Shown here piece by piece: positions 1 through 8,524 of a stretch of 64,000 nt of DNA. Each line of letters opens with the position of its first letter. Within the stretch, counting starts at the first letter, position 1. The DNA is from Nonomuraea basaltis (GTDB lineage Bacteria > Actinomycetota > Actinomycetes > Streptosporangiales > Streptosporangiaceae). The notes under the pieces are model-generated. The model did not search any database. It was not told the DNA's origin and saw nothing but the letters and a program-made list of their open reading frames with translations. The translations under genes and the position numbers were made by a program. The DNA is taken from the NCBI RefSeq assembly GCF_005893125.1, contig NZ_VCJS01000023.1, positions 1 through 64,000 of the forward strand. The letters run 5' to 3'.

Positions 1-529
1 GGGTGGGGCTCGGGGTGCCGCCGCCGATCCGCACGTCGATGCAGGAGTAGAAGGCGTTGGTGGTGTCGGAGATGTTCCAGATCGCCAGGACCTTCTGGCG
101 GCCGGAGTAGCCGGACAGGTTCACCGTGTGCGAAACCGTCTGCGGGGGCTGCTGGCCGTTGCCGTTGAACACGGCCACCCTGGTGTTGCCGATGTAGTAC
201 TCGTAGTTGGCCGTGGCGTGCCTGGCGGTGAACGTCCAGGTGAAGGTCACCGTGGTGCCGACCGAGGCGACGGGCCAGGGCTTGCTCTCGTCGCTGAGCT
301 GGGCGAACTGCGACAGGTTGGCGTGGCAGCTGCGCAGCCCCTTCGGGCCCTCCACGCTCTGCGGCTCGTAGATGATGTTGCCGCAGTTGGGGACCTTGCC
401 CTGGGCGCAGTTGGCCTGCCGGCTCGGGGGCGAGTTGACGTACCCGTGCGCGAACGCCGGGGTGGTGTTGAAGAGCGTGGTGGCGACGGCGATCACCACC
501 ACGGCGATTAACGTGAGCGTCCTTCGCAT
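1..529 (-). CDS. Secreted AA10 lytic polysaccharide monooxygenase, C-terminus cut by window edge
   Basis: Reading the minus strand from the ATG at 529 gives at least 176 codons open to the window edge. Residues 1-27 form a signal peptide ending ATPAFA-type just before His28, so the mature protein starts HGYVNSPPSRQ. This is the copper-binding N-terminal histidine of AA10 enzymes. The second histidine of the brace is His104 in ARHATANYEYYIG, and the axial-site region NAFYSCIDV lies at 158-166. Such enzymes oxidatively cleave crystalline chitin or cellulose outside the cell. The last visible residues (GGGTPSPT) look like the start of a Ser/Thr/Pro linker, so a carbohydrate-binding module probably lies beyond position 1. 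Chitin versus cellulose specificity cannot be decided from what is visible. Confidence 0.93.
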   Translation of the reverse strand, partial: MRRTLTLIAVVVIAVATTLFNTTPAFAHGYVNSPPSRQANCAQGKVPNCGNIIYEPQSVEGPKGLRSCHANLSQFAQLSDESKPWPVASVGTTVTFTWTFTARHATANYEYYIGNTRVAVFNGNGQQPPQTVSHTVNLSGYSGRQKVLAIWNISDTTNAFYSCIDVRIGGGTPSPT

Positions 530-569
530 GAAAGCGGCTCCTTTACATGGGGGGATGGCCCAAATGTAA

Positions 570-582
570 AGGAAACTTTCCT
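570..582. promoter_or_regulatory. Palindromic operator-like site upstream of the LPMO gene
   Basis: AGGAAACTTTCCT is a 13-base palindrome around one central base, 41 bases upstream of the LPMO start. I infer a repressor or activator site for a secreted hydrolase gene. The cognate regulator is not identifiable here. It is not a DasR dre site. Confidence 0.4.
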
Positions 583-584
583 AA

Positions 585-605
585 GGGTAAACTGCTTGCT
601 TACCC
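585..605 (-). terminator. Short inverted repeat between fbiB and the LPMO gene
   Basis: GGGTAA at 585-590 is matched by TTACCC at 600-605 across a 9-base spacer. It follows the fbiB stop in the direction of fbiB transcription and could be a weak terminator, or a second half of the LPMO operator region. The stem is only 6 bp and no U-run follows. Confidence 0.3.
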
Positions 606-621
606 TTGTTCTGAAAGCCGG

Positions 622-1914
622 TCAGCGCGTCACGATGAAATCGGCCGGGTCGCGGGGCGCGCGATCACGCGGCGGGGCCGCCGCGTGACCCACGGCCACG
701 CAGCCCATCGGGTCCCAGGAATCCGGCAGATCGAGCACCTCGCGGACGACCGGGCGGCAGAACATCGTGGACGACACCCACGCCGAGCCGAGCCCCTCGA
801 CAGCGAGCTGGATCAGGAAGTTCTCCACCCCCGCGCCGGTCGCCACCACGAACATCTCCCGCTCCGAGGCGTTGCGCCGGTCGTCGCGGTAGGTGTGCGA
901 CCCGTCCATCACCAGGCACGGCACCACCAGGTAGGGAGCGTTGCGCAGCACGTCACCGCGCCTGATCCGCTTGGCGACCGACTCCTCACCGAACCCGTCG
1001 CCGCGCAGGTCCGCGATCCACGCCTCGCGCATCGCGTCGAGCAGCTTCGTCCGCGTCTCCGGCGACTCGACCAGCACGAACCGCCACGGGGTCGTGTGGT
1101 GCGGCGCGGGCGCGGCGATGCCCGCCGCCACCGCCCGGCGTACCGCCTCCGGATCGACGGGCAGGTCGGAGAACTCCCTGATCGTACGGCGGGCGAACAC
1201 GACGTCCCGCGACCCGTAGCGGAACAGGTCGTCGTCGGCCGCCCGCACGAGCGGCCTGGCCCCCGGCCCGTCGTCGTCGGTGACCAGGTGGGGCAGCCCG
1301 CGCACGATCGCCACGGGAACGCCGTCGAGCTTGCCCTTGACCAGCTCCGCCGCGCCCGCGATCTCGTCGGCCAGCGCCGTCACGGTGGCGTTGAGCGGGT
1401 TGCCGTATCCGTCTGACGTGCCCCGGAAGTCGTCCAGCGCTCGCACGCCCGCCGCCCCGATCGCCACGTCGGTGAGCCCGTTGCGCCACGGCCGGCCGAA
1501 CGTGTCAGAGATGATCACGCCGGCCCGTGCGGCCAGGCCCGCCCTGATGCGTCTCGCCGAGGCGTCAGGGTCCTCGGGGAGGAGCAGGACGGTGCCGGGC
1601 TCGGTGTTGGAGGCGTCGACCCCGGCGGCGGCCATGACGAAGCCGTGGCGGGTCTGGGAGATCACGGTGTCGCCGCGTCTGGCGACCACGCGCTCGGTCT
1701 CGTCCTCGATCGCCTGGACGCGGTCGGGGGCCTGGCGGATCCGGCCCTCGGCCTTGCTCACGATCTTGGAGGTGACGACGACGATGTCGCCGTCGCGCAG
1801 GCCAGCGTCCATGAGCAGGGCCGCCACGTCGTCCCCGGGCCGCACCTCGCCGATGCCCGCCACGGGGATCACCTCGAGACGCCGGGGGGTGTTCACGTGT
1901 TCGGCAGAGGTCAT
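622..1914 (-). CDS. fbiB: Coenzyme F420:L-glutamate ligase, two-domain FbiB
   Basis: A 430-residue protein with an N-terminal CofE-type gamma-glutamyl ligase domain (about residues 12-245, with [18 protein letters not shown] and the [10 protein letters not shown] segment) fused to a C-terminal nitroreductase-fold domain (about 245-430, starting [15 protein letters not shown]). This fusion is the actinobacterial FbiB form. It adds the glutamate tail to F420-0 and, through the C-terminal domain, reduces dehydro-F420 using FMN. The start ATG at 1914 has GAGGAG upstream. It lies 55 bases after fbiA on the same strand, so the two are probably one operon for F420 maturation in the cytosol. Confidence 0.96.
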   Translation of the reverse strand: MTSAEHVNTPRRLEVIPVAGIGEVRPGDDVAALLMDAGLRDGDIVVVTSKIVSKAEGRIRQAPDRVQAIEDETERVVARRGDTVISQTRHGFVMAAAGVDASNTEPGTVLLLPEDPDASARRIRAGLAARAGVIISDTFGRPWRNGLTDVAIGAAGVRALDDFRGTSDGYGNPLNATVTALADEIAGAAELVKGKLDGVPVAIVRGLPHLVTDDDGPGARPLVRAADDDLFRYGSRDVVFARRTIREFSDLPVDPEAVRRAVAAGIAAPAPHHTTPWRFVLVESPETRTKLLDAMREAWIADLRGDGFGEESVAKRIRRGDVLRNAPYLVVPCLVMDGSHTYRDDRRNASEREMFVVATGAGVENFLIQLAVEGLGSAWVSSTMFCRPVVREVLDLPDSWDPMGCVAVGHAAAPPRDRAPRDPADFIVTR

Positions 1915-1969
1915 CGTGCGGTCTCCTCAGGACGGCGCGGGAACGCCGCGGCGGGGGGTGCGGGGCTGG

Positions 1970-2908
1970 TCATCGGGCGAGCTCCAGGGCGAGGTCGAGG
2001 GCCGTGCGGGCGATGTCGGCGGCGGCGTCCGTGTCGTGCATGAGGATCGGGCGGGCGACCACCCGGACGCCGTCGAGCGCGACCCCTTCGTCCTCCTCCG
2101 CCACCAGCCAGCCGTCGATCAGCTCGGACCCGTACAGCTCCAGCACGGCCTGGGCCGTCGTCTCCACCCCGATGGCGCTCAGGCAGGCGTCGGCCATGCC
2201 GCGCACCGGCGCGCCGCCGATGATCGGCGAGACGCCGACCACGGTCTTGGCGGTGAGGGCGGCGCGGATGCCGGGGATCTGGAGGATCGTGCCGATGCTC
2301 ACGACCGGGTTGGACGGCGGCAGGATGACCACGTCGGCCTGCTCGACGGCCTCGAGAACGCCCGGCGCGGGCTTGGCCGTGTCCACCCCGACCAGCGCGA
2401 ACGACTGGGCGGGGACGGAGGCGCGCAGGCGTACCCACCACTCCTGGAAGTGGATGGCGCGCTTGCCGTGCTCGTCCTCGATCACCACGTGGGTCTCGCA
2501 GCGGTCGTCGGTCATCGGCAGCAGCCGCACGCCCGGCTGCCAGCGCGCGCACAGGGCCTCGGTGATCTGCGAGAGCGGGTAGCCCGCCTCCATCATCTGC
2601 GAGCGGACGATGTGGGTGGCGAAGTCGCGGTCGCCGAGCCCGAACCACTGCGGCTCCACGCCGTACGCGGCGAGCTCCTCCTTGACGACGTGGGACTCCT
2701 TGGCCCGGCCCCAGCCCTGCTCCTCGTCGATGCCGTTGCCCAGGGTGTACATCACGGTGTCGAGGTCGGGGCAGACGCGCAGGCCGAACAGGGTGATGTC
2801 GTCACCCGTGTTGCCGATGACGGTGATCGAGGCGGCCGGCGCGGTCGCGCGCAGGCCGCGCAGGAAACGGGCGCCGCCGATGCCGCCGGCGAGTGACAGG
2901 ATGTGCAT
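1970..2908 (-). CDS. fbiA: 2-phospho-L-lactate/phosphoenolpyruvate transferase FbiA (CofD)
   Basis: A 312-residue protein beginning MHILSLAGGIGGARFLRGL, the glycine-rich N-terminus of the CofD/FbiA family. The segment NTGDDITLFGLRVCPDLDTV is also typical. FbiA transfers the phospho-enolpyruvyl or phospholactyl group from the guanosine-diphosphate activated intermediate to Fo, giving F420-0 or its dehydro form. The length is normal for the family. It is the first gene of the fbiA-fbiB pair. Its start faces the divergent membrane-protein gene across about 180 bases, which include a CCGGCAG/CTGCCGG inverted repeat at 2932-2947. Confidence 0.96.
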   Translation of the reverse strand: MHILSLAGGIGGARFLRGLRATAPAASITVIGNTGDDITLFGLRVCPDLDTVMYTLGNGIDEEQGWGRAKESHVVKEELAAYGVEPQWFGLGDRDFATHIVRSQMMEAGYPLSQITEALCARWQPGVRLLPMTDDRCETHVVIEDEHGKRAIHFQEWWVRLRASVPAQSFALVGVDTAKPAPGVLEAVEQADVVILPPSNPVVSIGTILQIPGIRAALTAKTVVGVSPIIGGAPVRGMADACLSAIGVETTAQAVLELYGSELIDGWLVAEEDEGVALDGVRVVARPILMHDTDAAADIARTALDLALELAR

Positions 2909-3087
2909 GCGGCCCAGTCTTTCACCGGCCTCCGGCAGTGCTGCCGGGGGAGTGGGTTTCCCCGGGTGAGACGGCGTACTGGCCGGTATAGGCCGAATTG
3001 AGATGTATGGGGTTCCTGGGACTCCGGCAGAGTGTCAGGGCGATGTGGCAAACTCCCTTCGGGCTAAAGGGTCCGATGGGGGTACTT

Positions 3088-4932
3088 GTGAGCAAATTTG
3101 ACGTGGCCCGGCTGAGGGAGCCGGCCGCCTGGATGATGCTCGTCGCCGGATTGGTGAACGTGCTGCTGGCGATCGGCCACATCTTGATCGGCTCGTCCGG
3201 CTCGTCCTTCATGGATCGCGCGGGTTCAAACTTCTCCAGCCTGACGAGTCCGGTCGTGACGGCGTTGCTGCTGGGGGCGGTGCTGCTGGTCACGAAGGTC
3301 GGGGAACCGTCGCCCAAGGCGAAGCCGATCACGTACGGGGCGGCGGTCGGACTGCTCCTGGGCGCGGTGTTCGGCATGCTGGCGCTGCTGCTCGGCCTGT
3401 TCGCCGGAGGCGGGATCCGCGCGACGATCGAGTTCGTGCTCCTGGGGGTGCCCACGCTGGCGCTCACCGCCGTCGCGCTGGTCTATCTGATCCCGCAGGT
3501 CCTGCCCGAGCGTCCGGTCGCGCAGGTCTACCCGCATCCCCAGTTCGGCCAGCAACCGCCGTACGCCGGCGGCCCTCCGGCGTACGGGCAGCAGCCCCAG
3601 CCCGGTCCCGGCTACGGCCAGCAGCCCCCGTCGGGGCAGCAGCCTCCTTACGGCCAGCAGCCCCCCGCCGCTTACGGCCAGCAGCCTCCCTCGGGTCAGC
3701 AGCCCCCGCCCGGCCCGCAGGAGCAGCCTTTCGGCGCTTACGGGCAGCAGCCTCCCTCAGGGCAGCAGAACGGCTATGGGCAGCAGCCTCCGAGCTTCGG
3801 TGGCGGGCAGCCCGAGCAGGGCGGATACCCGCCGTTCGCCGAGCCTGCGCAGTCCTCGTACGCTCCGCCGCAGCGGCAGGAGCCCTACCAGCAGCCGATC
3901 AGGGGCGCGCTGCCGCCGGCTCTCGCCGACCAGCAGCCGCAGGGGTTCGGCGGTGGCCAGCCCGACCAGACCGCCTACCCGCCGCAAGGCTTCGGCCAGG
4001 ACTCCGGGTTCGGGCAGAACCCGGGGTTGGGGCAGGATTCGGGTTTCGGCCCGGATTCGAGTTTCGGTCAGGCCGCCTACGCGCCCGCCGACACGGCGCC
4101 GAGAGTCGACCGCCCGGCTCAGGAGTACAACACCCCTCCGGCCCAGGAGTACAACACTCCGCCCGCCGCCGAATACCAGCCGGCCCCGTACGTCCCGGCC
4201 GACAGCCAGCCGAGCCACTACAGCCAGCCGAGCCCGAACCCGTACGCGTCCCCCGCGAACGACCAGCCCAACCCCTATGCGCCGCCCGCCGCCGCGGACC
4301 AGCAGAACCCGTACGCGCCGCCGGACCCCGGGCCCGGCGTCTTCGCCGCCCCGGTCGACCAGGCCTACCCGACGGGCGACACCTCCCCGAGCGTGCCGTA
4401 CCCGCCGGCGGAGCCGCAGCCGTACTTCGGGCAGAGCGCGTTCGACCAGCCGCAGCAGGGCGGCGGCACGCCGTTCACCGGCTATTCGGGCTCCGAATAC
4501 TCCACCCCGGCCGCGTACCAGGAGCCCGACCCGCCCGTGGACCCGCGGTCCCAGCAGCTCCTGGACGCATACCAGCAGGCGGAGACGTACCAGCATTCGA
4601 CGGCCGCCGGCACCACGCCCGACCTGCGGGTGCCGGACTACGCCGACCGGCCCGGGTCGTACGACGACCCGTTCGGCCATCCGCAGCAACCCCAGCAGGG
4701 CGCGTACGAGCCTCAGCAGGGCGCGTACGAACCTCAGATGGGAGCGTACGAGCCTCGCTCCTACCAGCCGACCCACCAGGCACCCACCGGCTGGACCGAC
4801 GGGCAGGCGGAGTCCACGATACGGCTGGACCCGTCACTCAGGGGAGACGCCCTCGGCGGCGAACCGCGCCGCCCCGGAGACGATCCCATCGACCCGACCG
4901 CCATATACACGCCCAACGATCCACGCAGGTAA
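3088..4932 (+). CDS. Membrane protein with long Q/P/Y-rich low-complexity tail
   Basis: The first about 140 residues contain four predicted membrane segments (for example AAWMMLVAGLVNVLLAIGHIL and AAVGLLLGAVFGMLALLLGL). From about 3530 to the stop the chain is almost entirely low complexity, with repeated YGQQPPSGQQPP-like units, then GFGQ units and a 3-fold QQGAYEPQ repeat near 4695-4750. I chose the GTG at 3088 (G-run five bases upstream); the in-frame ATG at 3076, preceded by AAAGGG, is equally possible. The function is unknown. The tail is probably disordered and cytoplasmic. The gene sits in the usual place between fbiA and whiB. Confidence 0.85.
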   Translation: MSKFDVARLREPAAWMMLVAGLVNVLLAIGHILIGSSGSSFMDRAGSNFSSLTSPVVTALLLGAVLLVTKVGEPSPKAKPITYGAAVGLLLGAVFGMLALLLGLFAGGGIRATIEFVLLGVPTLALTAVALVYLIPQVLPERPVAQVYPHPQFGQQPPYAGGPPAYGQQPQPGPGYGQQPPSGQQPPYGQQPPAAYGQQPPSGQQPPPGPQEQPFGAYGQQPPSGQQNGYGQQPPSFGGGQPEQGGYPPFAEPAQSSYAPPQRQEPYQQPIRGALPPALADQQPQGFGGGQPDQTAYPPQGFGQDSGFGQNPGLGQDSGFGPDSSFGQAAYAPADTAPRVDRPAQEYNTPPAQEYNTPPAAEYQPAPYVPADSQPSHYSQPSPNPYASPANDQPNPYAPPAAADQQNPYAPPDPGPGVFAAPVDQAYPTGDTSPSVPYPPAEPQPYFGQSAFDQPQQGGGTPFTGYSGSEYSTPAAYQEPDPPVDPRSQQLLDAYQQAETYQHSTAAGTTPDLRVPDYADRPGSYDDPFGHPQQPQQGAYEPQQGAYEPQMGAYEPRSYQPTHQAPTGWTDGQAESTIRLDPSLRGDALGGEPRRPGDDPIDPTAIYTPNDPRR

Positions 4933-4970
4933 CGGAGCGGCAATGAACGGCTAGAGAGAAGGTGGGCCAC

Positions 4971-4991
4971 GGGCGGGCGTCTATCCCGCCC
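4971..4991 (+). terminator. GC-rich hairpin after the low-complexity membrane protein
   Basis: GGGCGGG (4971-4977) and CCCGCCC (4985-4991) form a 7-bp stem with a 7-base loop, 38 bases after the preceding stop codon. No T-run follows, so it may act only as a weak or non-canonical actinobacterial terminator. Confidence 0.45.
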
Positions 4992-5249
4992 TGGTACGGT
5001 TCGGACCGCTGACAGCGTTGAACAAGCCAGGCCGACCCCATGCAGATGGGTGTCTGCCGGGTGCGAACATCACATGCCAAGCACACCGGGGCGAGATCTG
5101 GTCTTTCCCCGGATACTCGCATGCCGCTTGACGTCAGCTACGGCACGCGCGTGTAATTACAACCATGTTGTTACGCCTTCCAGTGGGTGGGTAATAAGGA
5201 AGGCGTCCATGGGGGGCTCCATTGCGGGCGGGCGGCAGGGAGGTGTGCA
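4992..5249 (+). promoter_or_regulatory. whiB upstream region
   Basis: No gene is visible between the hairpin and whiB. Around 5153-5180 there are two close elements, GTAATTAC (itself palindromic) and GTTGTTAC, in AT-rich sequence that stands out from the surroundings. They are plausible binding sites for a developmental regulator or part of a promoter. The GTG start of whiB is preceded by GGGAGG at 5238-5243. Confidence 0.35.
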
Positions 5250-5510
5250 GTGACCGATCCGGTCATCGCACAGGATCAGCTTGACGCTGAAGAACTCGGC
5301 TGGCAGGAGCGCGCGTTGTGCGCGCAGACCGATCCGGAGGCGTTCTTCCCGGAGAAAGGCGGCTCCACCCGAGAGGCCAAGAAGGTCTGCCGATCTTGTG
5401 AGGTCCGTGCCGAGTGCCTCGAATACGCACTCGAGCACGATGAGCGATTCGGCATCTGGGGTGGACTGTCCGAGCGGGAGCGCAGACGAATCAAGCGCCA
5501 GGCCGTTTAG
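5250..5510 (+). CDS. whiB: WhiB-family iron-sulfur transcription factor (WhiB/WhiB2 type)
   Basis: An 86-residue protein with the four cluster-binding cysteines at 24, 47, 50 and 56 (CRSC motif) and the GIWGG turn at 68-72 followed by a basic tail ERERRRIKR. The stretch WQERALCAQTDPEAFFPEKG is characteristic of developmental WhiB (WhiB2 in mycobacteria) rather than WblE or WhiB7. WhiB works with WhiA to trigger sporulation septation in Streptomyces. The GTG at 5250 is preferred over upstream in-frame starts because GGGAGG lies six bases upstream. The position beside fbiA matches other actinobacteria. Confidence 0.95.
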   Translation: MTDPVIAQDQLDAEELGWQERALCAQTDPEAFFPEKGGSTREAKKVCRSCEVRAECLEYALEHDERFGIWGGLSERERRRIKRQAV

Positions 5511-5524
5511 TCATAGAGGCGAAG

Positions 5525-5556
5525 GGGTCACGCGGGGCCGCCGTGTGACCCTTTTT
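5525..5556 (+). terminator. Rho-independent terminator of whiB
   Basis: GGGTCACGCGG (5525-5535) pairs with CCGTGTGACCC (5541-5551) with one G-U pair and a five-base loop, and TTTTT follows at 5552-5556. It is 14 bases after the whiB stop. This is the clearest intrinsic terminator in the left half. Confidence 0.9.
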
Positions 5557-5623
5557 CGCATCTTCTGATCGGCTCTCCCCTGTAGGGTGAGCGCGCCTGA
5601 TCATCCCCCCAGGAGTCACCCCC

Positions 5624-8524
5624 ATGGCCCGTCCCTGCGTAACCGCGATCGTCGTCGCCCACGACGGCGCGCGCTGGCTCGGGGAGACGCTGCGGGCTCT
5701 GGCCGGCCAGAGCCGCAGGCCCGACCGCGTGGCCGGCGTCGACAACGGCAGCAGGGACGGCTCGGCCGACCTGCTCGCCCAGACGTTCGGCAGCGGCAAC
5801 GTGATCTCCCTGCCGCGCTCGACCGCCTTCGCCGAGTCCGTCGCCGAGGCGCTCGGCAGACTTCCCTCGTACGGGCCCGACGAGTGGATCTGGCTGCTCC
5901 ACGACGACTGCGCCCCCGACAGGCGCGCGCTGGAGGCCCTGCTCACCGCGGCCGAGCAGGACCCCAAGGCGGCCGTGCTCGGCCCGAAGCTGCGCGACTG
6001 GCTGGACCGGCGGCGGCTGCTCGAGGTGGGCGTGACCGTGGGCCGTACCGGGCGCAGGGACACGGGGCTGGAGCCGCGCGAGTTCGACCAGGGGCAGCAC
6101 GACGGCACGCGCGAGGTGCTGTCGGTGTCCACGGCCGGGATGCTGATCCGCCGCGACGTGTGGGAGCGGGCCGGCGGGCTGGATCCGTTCTTCCCGCTGT
6201 TCCGCGACGACCTCGACCTGTGCTGGCGGGTACGCAACGCCGGCCACAAGGTAGTCATCGTGACGGCTGCGGTGGCCTGGCACGCCGAGGCGGCGGCACG
6301 CAGGCGGCGGCGCATCACTGTCAGCGGCGACCACCCGCGCCGGCTCGACCGGCGGAACGCGATCTTCGTGGTCATGGCGAACCTGCCGTTCCGCGCGATG
6401 TTGTGGGCGCTGCTGCGGAACGTGCTCGGGTCGGCCTTCCGCACGCTGCTGTTCATCGTGAGCAAGCAGCCCGCGAACGCGCTGGACGAGATGGTGGCCA
6501 TGGGCTCGGTGCTGGTGCACCCGTTCCGGCTGCTCAGGGCCCGTCGGGCCCGCCGCGACGGCCGCAAGAAGGGATATATCCGCATAAAGCGGTTGATGAC
6601 CCCTCGCGGCGCGGCCTACCGGCGGCTGGTCGACATGGTGCAGAGCTTTCTCGCCGGCGAGGCCCCCGTCGACTCGGCCGGTCGCCACCACCACGCGTCC
6701 GTGGCGGAGGACGACGAGGTCGTGCCGCCGGACACCGGCGCGGTCAAGCGCTTCCTCGCCCGCCCCGGCGTCGTGCTCATGCTCGCGCTGACCGCGATCT
6801 CGCTGGTCGCCGAGCGGTCGCTGCTCGGCGGCGAACGGCTCGGCGGGGGCGCGCTGGTCCCGGTCGCCGGTGGTGCCGGGGACCTCTGGGCGTTCTACAC
6901 GGAGGGCTTCCACGACATCGGGCTCGGCTCGGACGCCTGGGCGCCGCCGTACGTCGCGGTCGTGGCCACCCTGTCCACGCTCGCGTTCGGCAAGACGTGG
7001 CTGGCCGTCTCGGTGCTGCTGCTCGGCTCGGTGCCGCTGGCGGGCGCCACCGCGTACCTGGCCACCCGGCACATCGTCCCGGCGGTGCCGGCGCGGGCGT
7101 GGGCGGCGGGGACGTACGCGCTGCTGCCCGTCGCGTCCGGCGCGATCGCGGGGGGACGGCTGGGCACGGCGGTGGTGTTCGTGCTCGTGCCGGTCTACGC
7201 CTCGCTCGCCACGATCCTGCTGTCCGCCGAGCGGCGCCGCGCCCGTCGCGCCGCCTGGACCCTCGGGCTTCTGCTGGCGGTGGGGACGGCGTTCGTGCCG
7301 CTGGTGTATCCGCTGGTCGCGGTGCTCGGTGCGGTGGCTCTGGCAGTGGTTTGGCGGGGCGGCCTGGCACGGCGGGCCCGCGCGGCACGGCGCTACGGCG
7401 TGGCGGGGCGCGATGGTGCGGCGGGGCGCGATGGCGTGGCGCGGCGCGACGGCGTGGCGCGGCGGCGGGACCTGCTGACGTCCATGGCCATCGCGTTCCT
7501 CTTCCCTGTGGCGTTGCTGTTTCCGTGGCTGGCCTCGCTGGTGACGGACCCGGGCAAGCTGCTGCTGGAGGCAGGGCTGCACGATTCGGCCCTGGTGGGC
7601 GCCGCCCTGACCCCCGAGTCGCTGCTGGCGCTCAGCCCCGGCGGGCCCGGGCTGCCGCCGTTCTGGGTGACCGCCGGCCTGATGGTGGCCGCGCTGGCCG
7701 CGCTCCTCATGCGCCGCCAGCGCGTGATCGTCGCCATCGGCTGGGGCCTCGCCCTGTACGGCGTGCTGGCCGCGATCCTGGTCGGCCGCGTCACCGTCGA
7801 GGGCGCGCGGGCCTGGCCGGGCGCGCCGCTGGCGTTCGCGGGGGCGGGGCTGGTGGTCCTCGTGGGCCTGACCGCGCACCGGCTGACCGAGTTGCGCGCC
7901 GGCGGCGGGCTCCGGCGGCTGGGGGCGACCGTGCTGGTGGCGGTGGCGTTCAGCACGCCGCTGCTGGCCGCCGGCTATTGGGTGGTCACGGGCGTACGGG
8001 GACCGCTCACAGGGAACGCGCCCGATGTGCTCCCCGCTCTGGCGGCCTCACGTACCGTCCATGGGGAACGGACATTGGTGATCAAGGGGTCCGGGTTCAC
8101 CGTGCTGCACGGGCGTACCCCGCTGATCGGCGAATCGGAGCTGCCCGTCGCGTCCGACGCGCGCGCCCGGGTCGCCACGGCGGCGCAGGGGCTCGCGGGC
8201 GGGCGCGGCGGGGACGCGGCCACGCTGGCGCAGCACGGCGTCGCGATGGTGGCCGTGGCGCCACCCGTCGCGCCCGAACTGGTCAAGACGCTCGACTCGC
8301 AGCCGTCGCTGCAGCGCATGAGCCTGTCGGACGCGGGCGGCCTGTGGCGCGTGATCGAACCGGTCACCCGCGTGCCCGCCCAGCCGGAGAGCGCTCTGCA
8401 CCGGCCGTGGCTGTGGGCGCAGGGCTTGCTGGTGCTGGTGGCCGCCGTCCTGGCCGCGCCGGGGCGGCGCGCTCAGGAGGTCGTGGAGCCGGCTCCCTCG
8501 GTCCTGGTCGCGGGGGCGTCATGA
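5624..8524 (+). CDS. Family 2 glycosyltransferase fused to a multi-span membrane domain
   Basis: A 966-residue protein. Residues 1-300 are a GT-A fold GT2 domain: CVTAIVVAHDGARWLGETL at the start, a nucleotide-sugar contact at GVDNGSRDGS, the LLHDDC metal motif near residue 90, and the acceptor loop FFPLFRDDLDLCWRVRNAG near 190. From about residue 380 there are many hydrophobic helices to near residue 950. In this genomic position (next to whiB, before DUF5719) the family is conserved in actinobacteria and is thought to build cell-envelope glycans; donor and acceptor are unknown. The stop overlaps the next start as ATGA, so translation is probably coupled. A tandem repeat encodes part of one loop. 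Confidence 0.9.
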   Translation: MARPCVTAIVVAHDGARWLGETLRALAGQSRRPDRVAGVDNGSRDGSADLLAQTFGSGNVISLPRSTAFAESVAEALGRLPSYGPDEWIWLLHDDCAPDRRALEALLTAAEQDPKAAVLGPKLRDWLDRRRLLEVGVTVGRTGRRDTGLEPREFDQGQHDGTREVLSVSTAGMLIRRDVWERAGGLDPFFPLFRDDLDLCWRVRNAGHKVVIVTAAVAWHAEAAARRRRRITVSGDHPRRLDRRNAIFVVMANLPFRAMLWALLRNVLGSAFRTLLFIVSKQPANALDEMVAMGSVLVHPFRLLRARRARRDGRKKGYIRIKRLMTPRGAAYRRLVDMVQSFLAGEAPVDSAGRHHHASVAEDDEVVPPDTGAVKRFLARPGVVLMLALTAISLVAERSLLGGERLGGGALVPVAGGAGDLWAFYTEGFHDIGLGSDAWAPPYVAVVATLSTLAFGKTWLAVSVLLLGSVPLAGATAYLATRHIVPAVPARAWAAGTYALLPVASGAIAGGRLGTAVVFVLVPVYASLATILLSAERRRARRAAWTLGLLLAVGTAFVPLVYPLVAVLGAVALAVVWRGGLARRARAARRYGVAGRDGAAGRDGVARRDGVARRRDLLTSMAIAFLFPVALLFPWLASLVTDPGKLLLEAGLHDSALVGAALTPESLLALSPGGPGLPPFWVTAGLMVAALAALLMRRQRVIVAIGWGLALYGVLAAILVGRVTVEGARAWPGAPLAFAGAGLVVLVGLTAHRLTELRAGGGLRRLGATVLVAVAFSTPLLAAGYWVVTGVRGPLTGNAPDVLPALAASRTVHGERTLVIKGSGFTVLHGRTPLIGESELPVASDARARVATAAQGLAGGRGGDAATLAQHGVAMVAVAPPVAPELVKTLDSQPSLQRMSLSDAGGLWRVIEPVTRVPAQPESALHRPWLWAQGLLVLVAAVLAAPGRRAQEVVEPAPSVLVAGAS
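7390..7470 (+). repeat. In-frame 18-bp tandem repeat coding GRDGVA-like units
   Basis: Within the glycosyltransferase gene about four copies of an 18-base unit encode GVAGRDGAAGRDGVARRDGV followed by ARRRD. The unit keeps the reading frame and encodes a highly basic loop between two hydrophobic segments. Copy-number variation between strains would not disrupt the frame. Confidence 0.75.

Noticed and set aside
5587..8520. Open frame extending about 980 codons upstream of the DUF5719 gene
   Set aside because: It runs in another frame of the glycosyltransferase gene, is Arg/Gly/Ala-rich without homology, and the real start (8521) overlaps the preceding stop.
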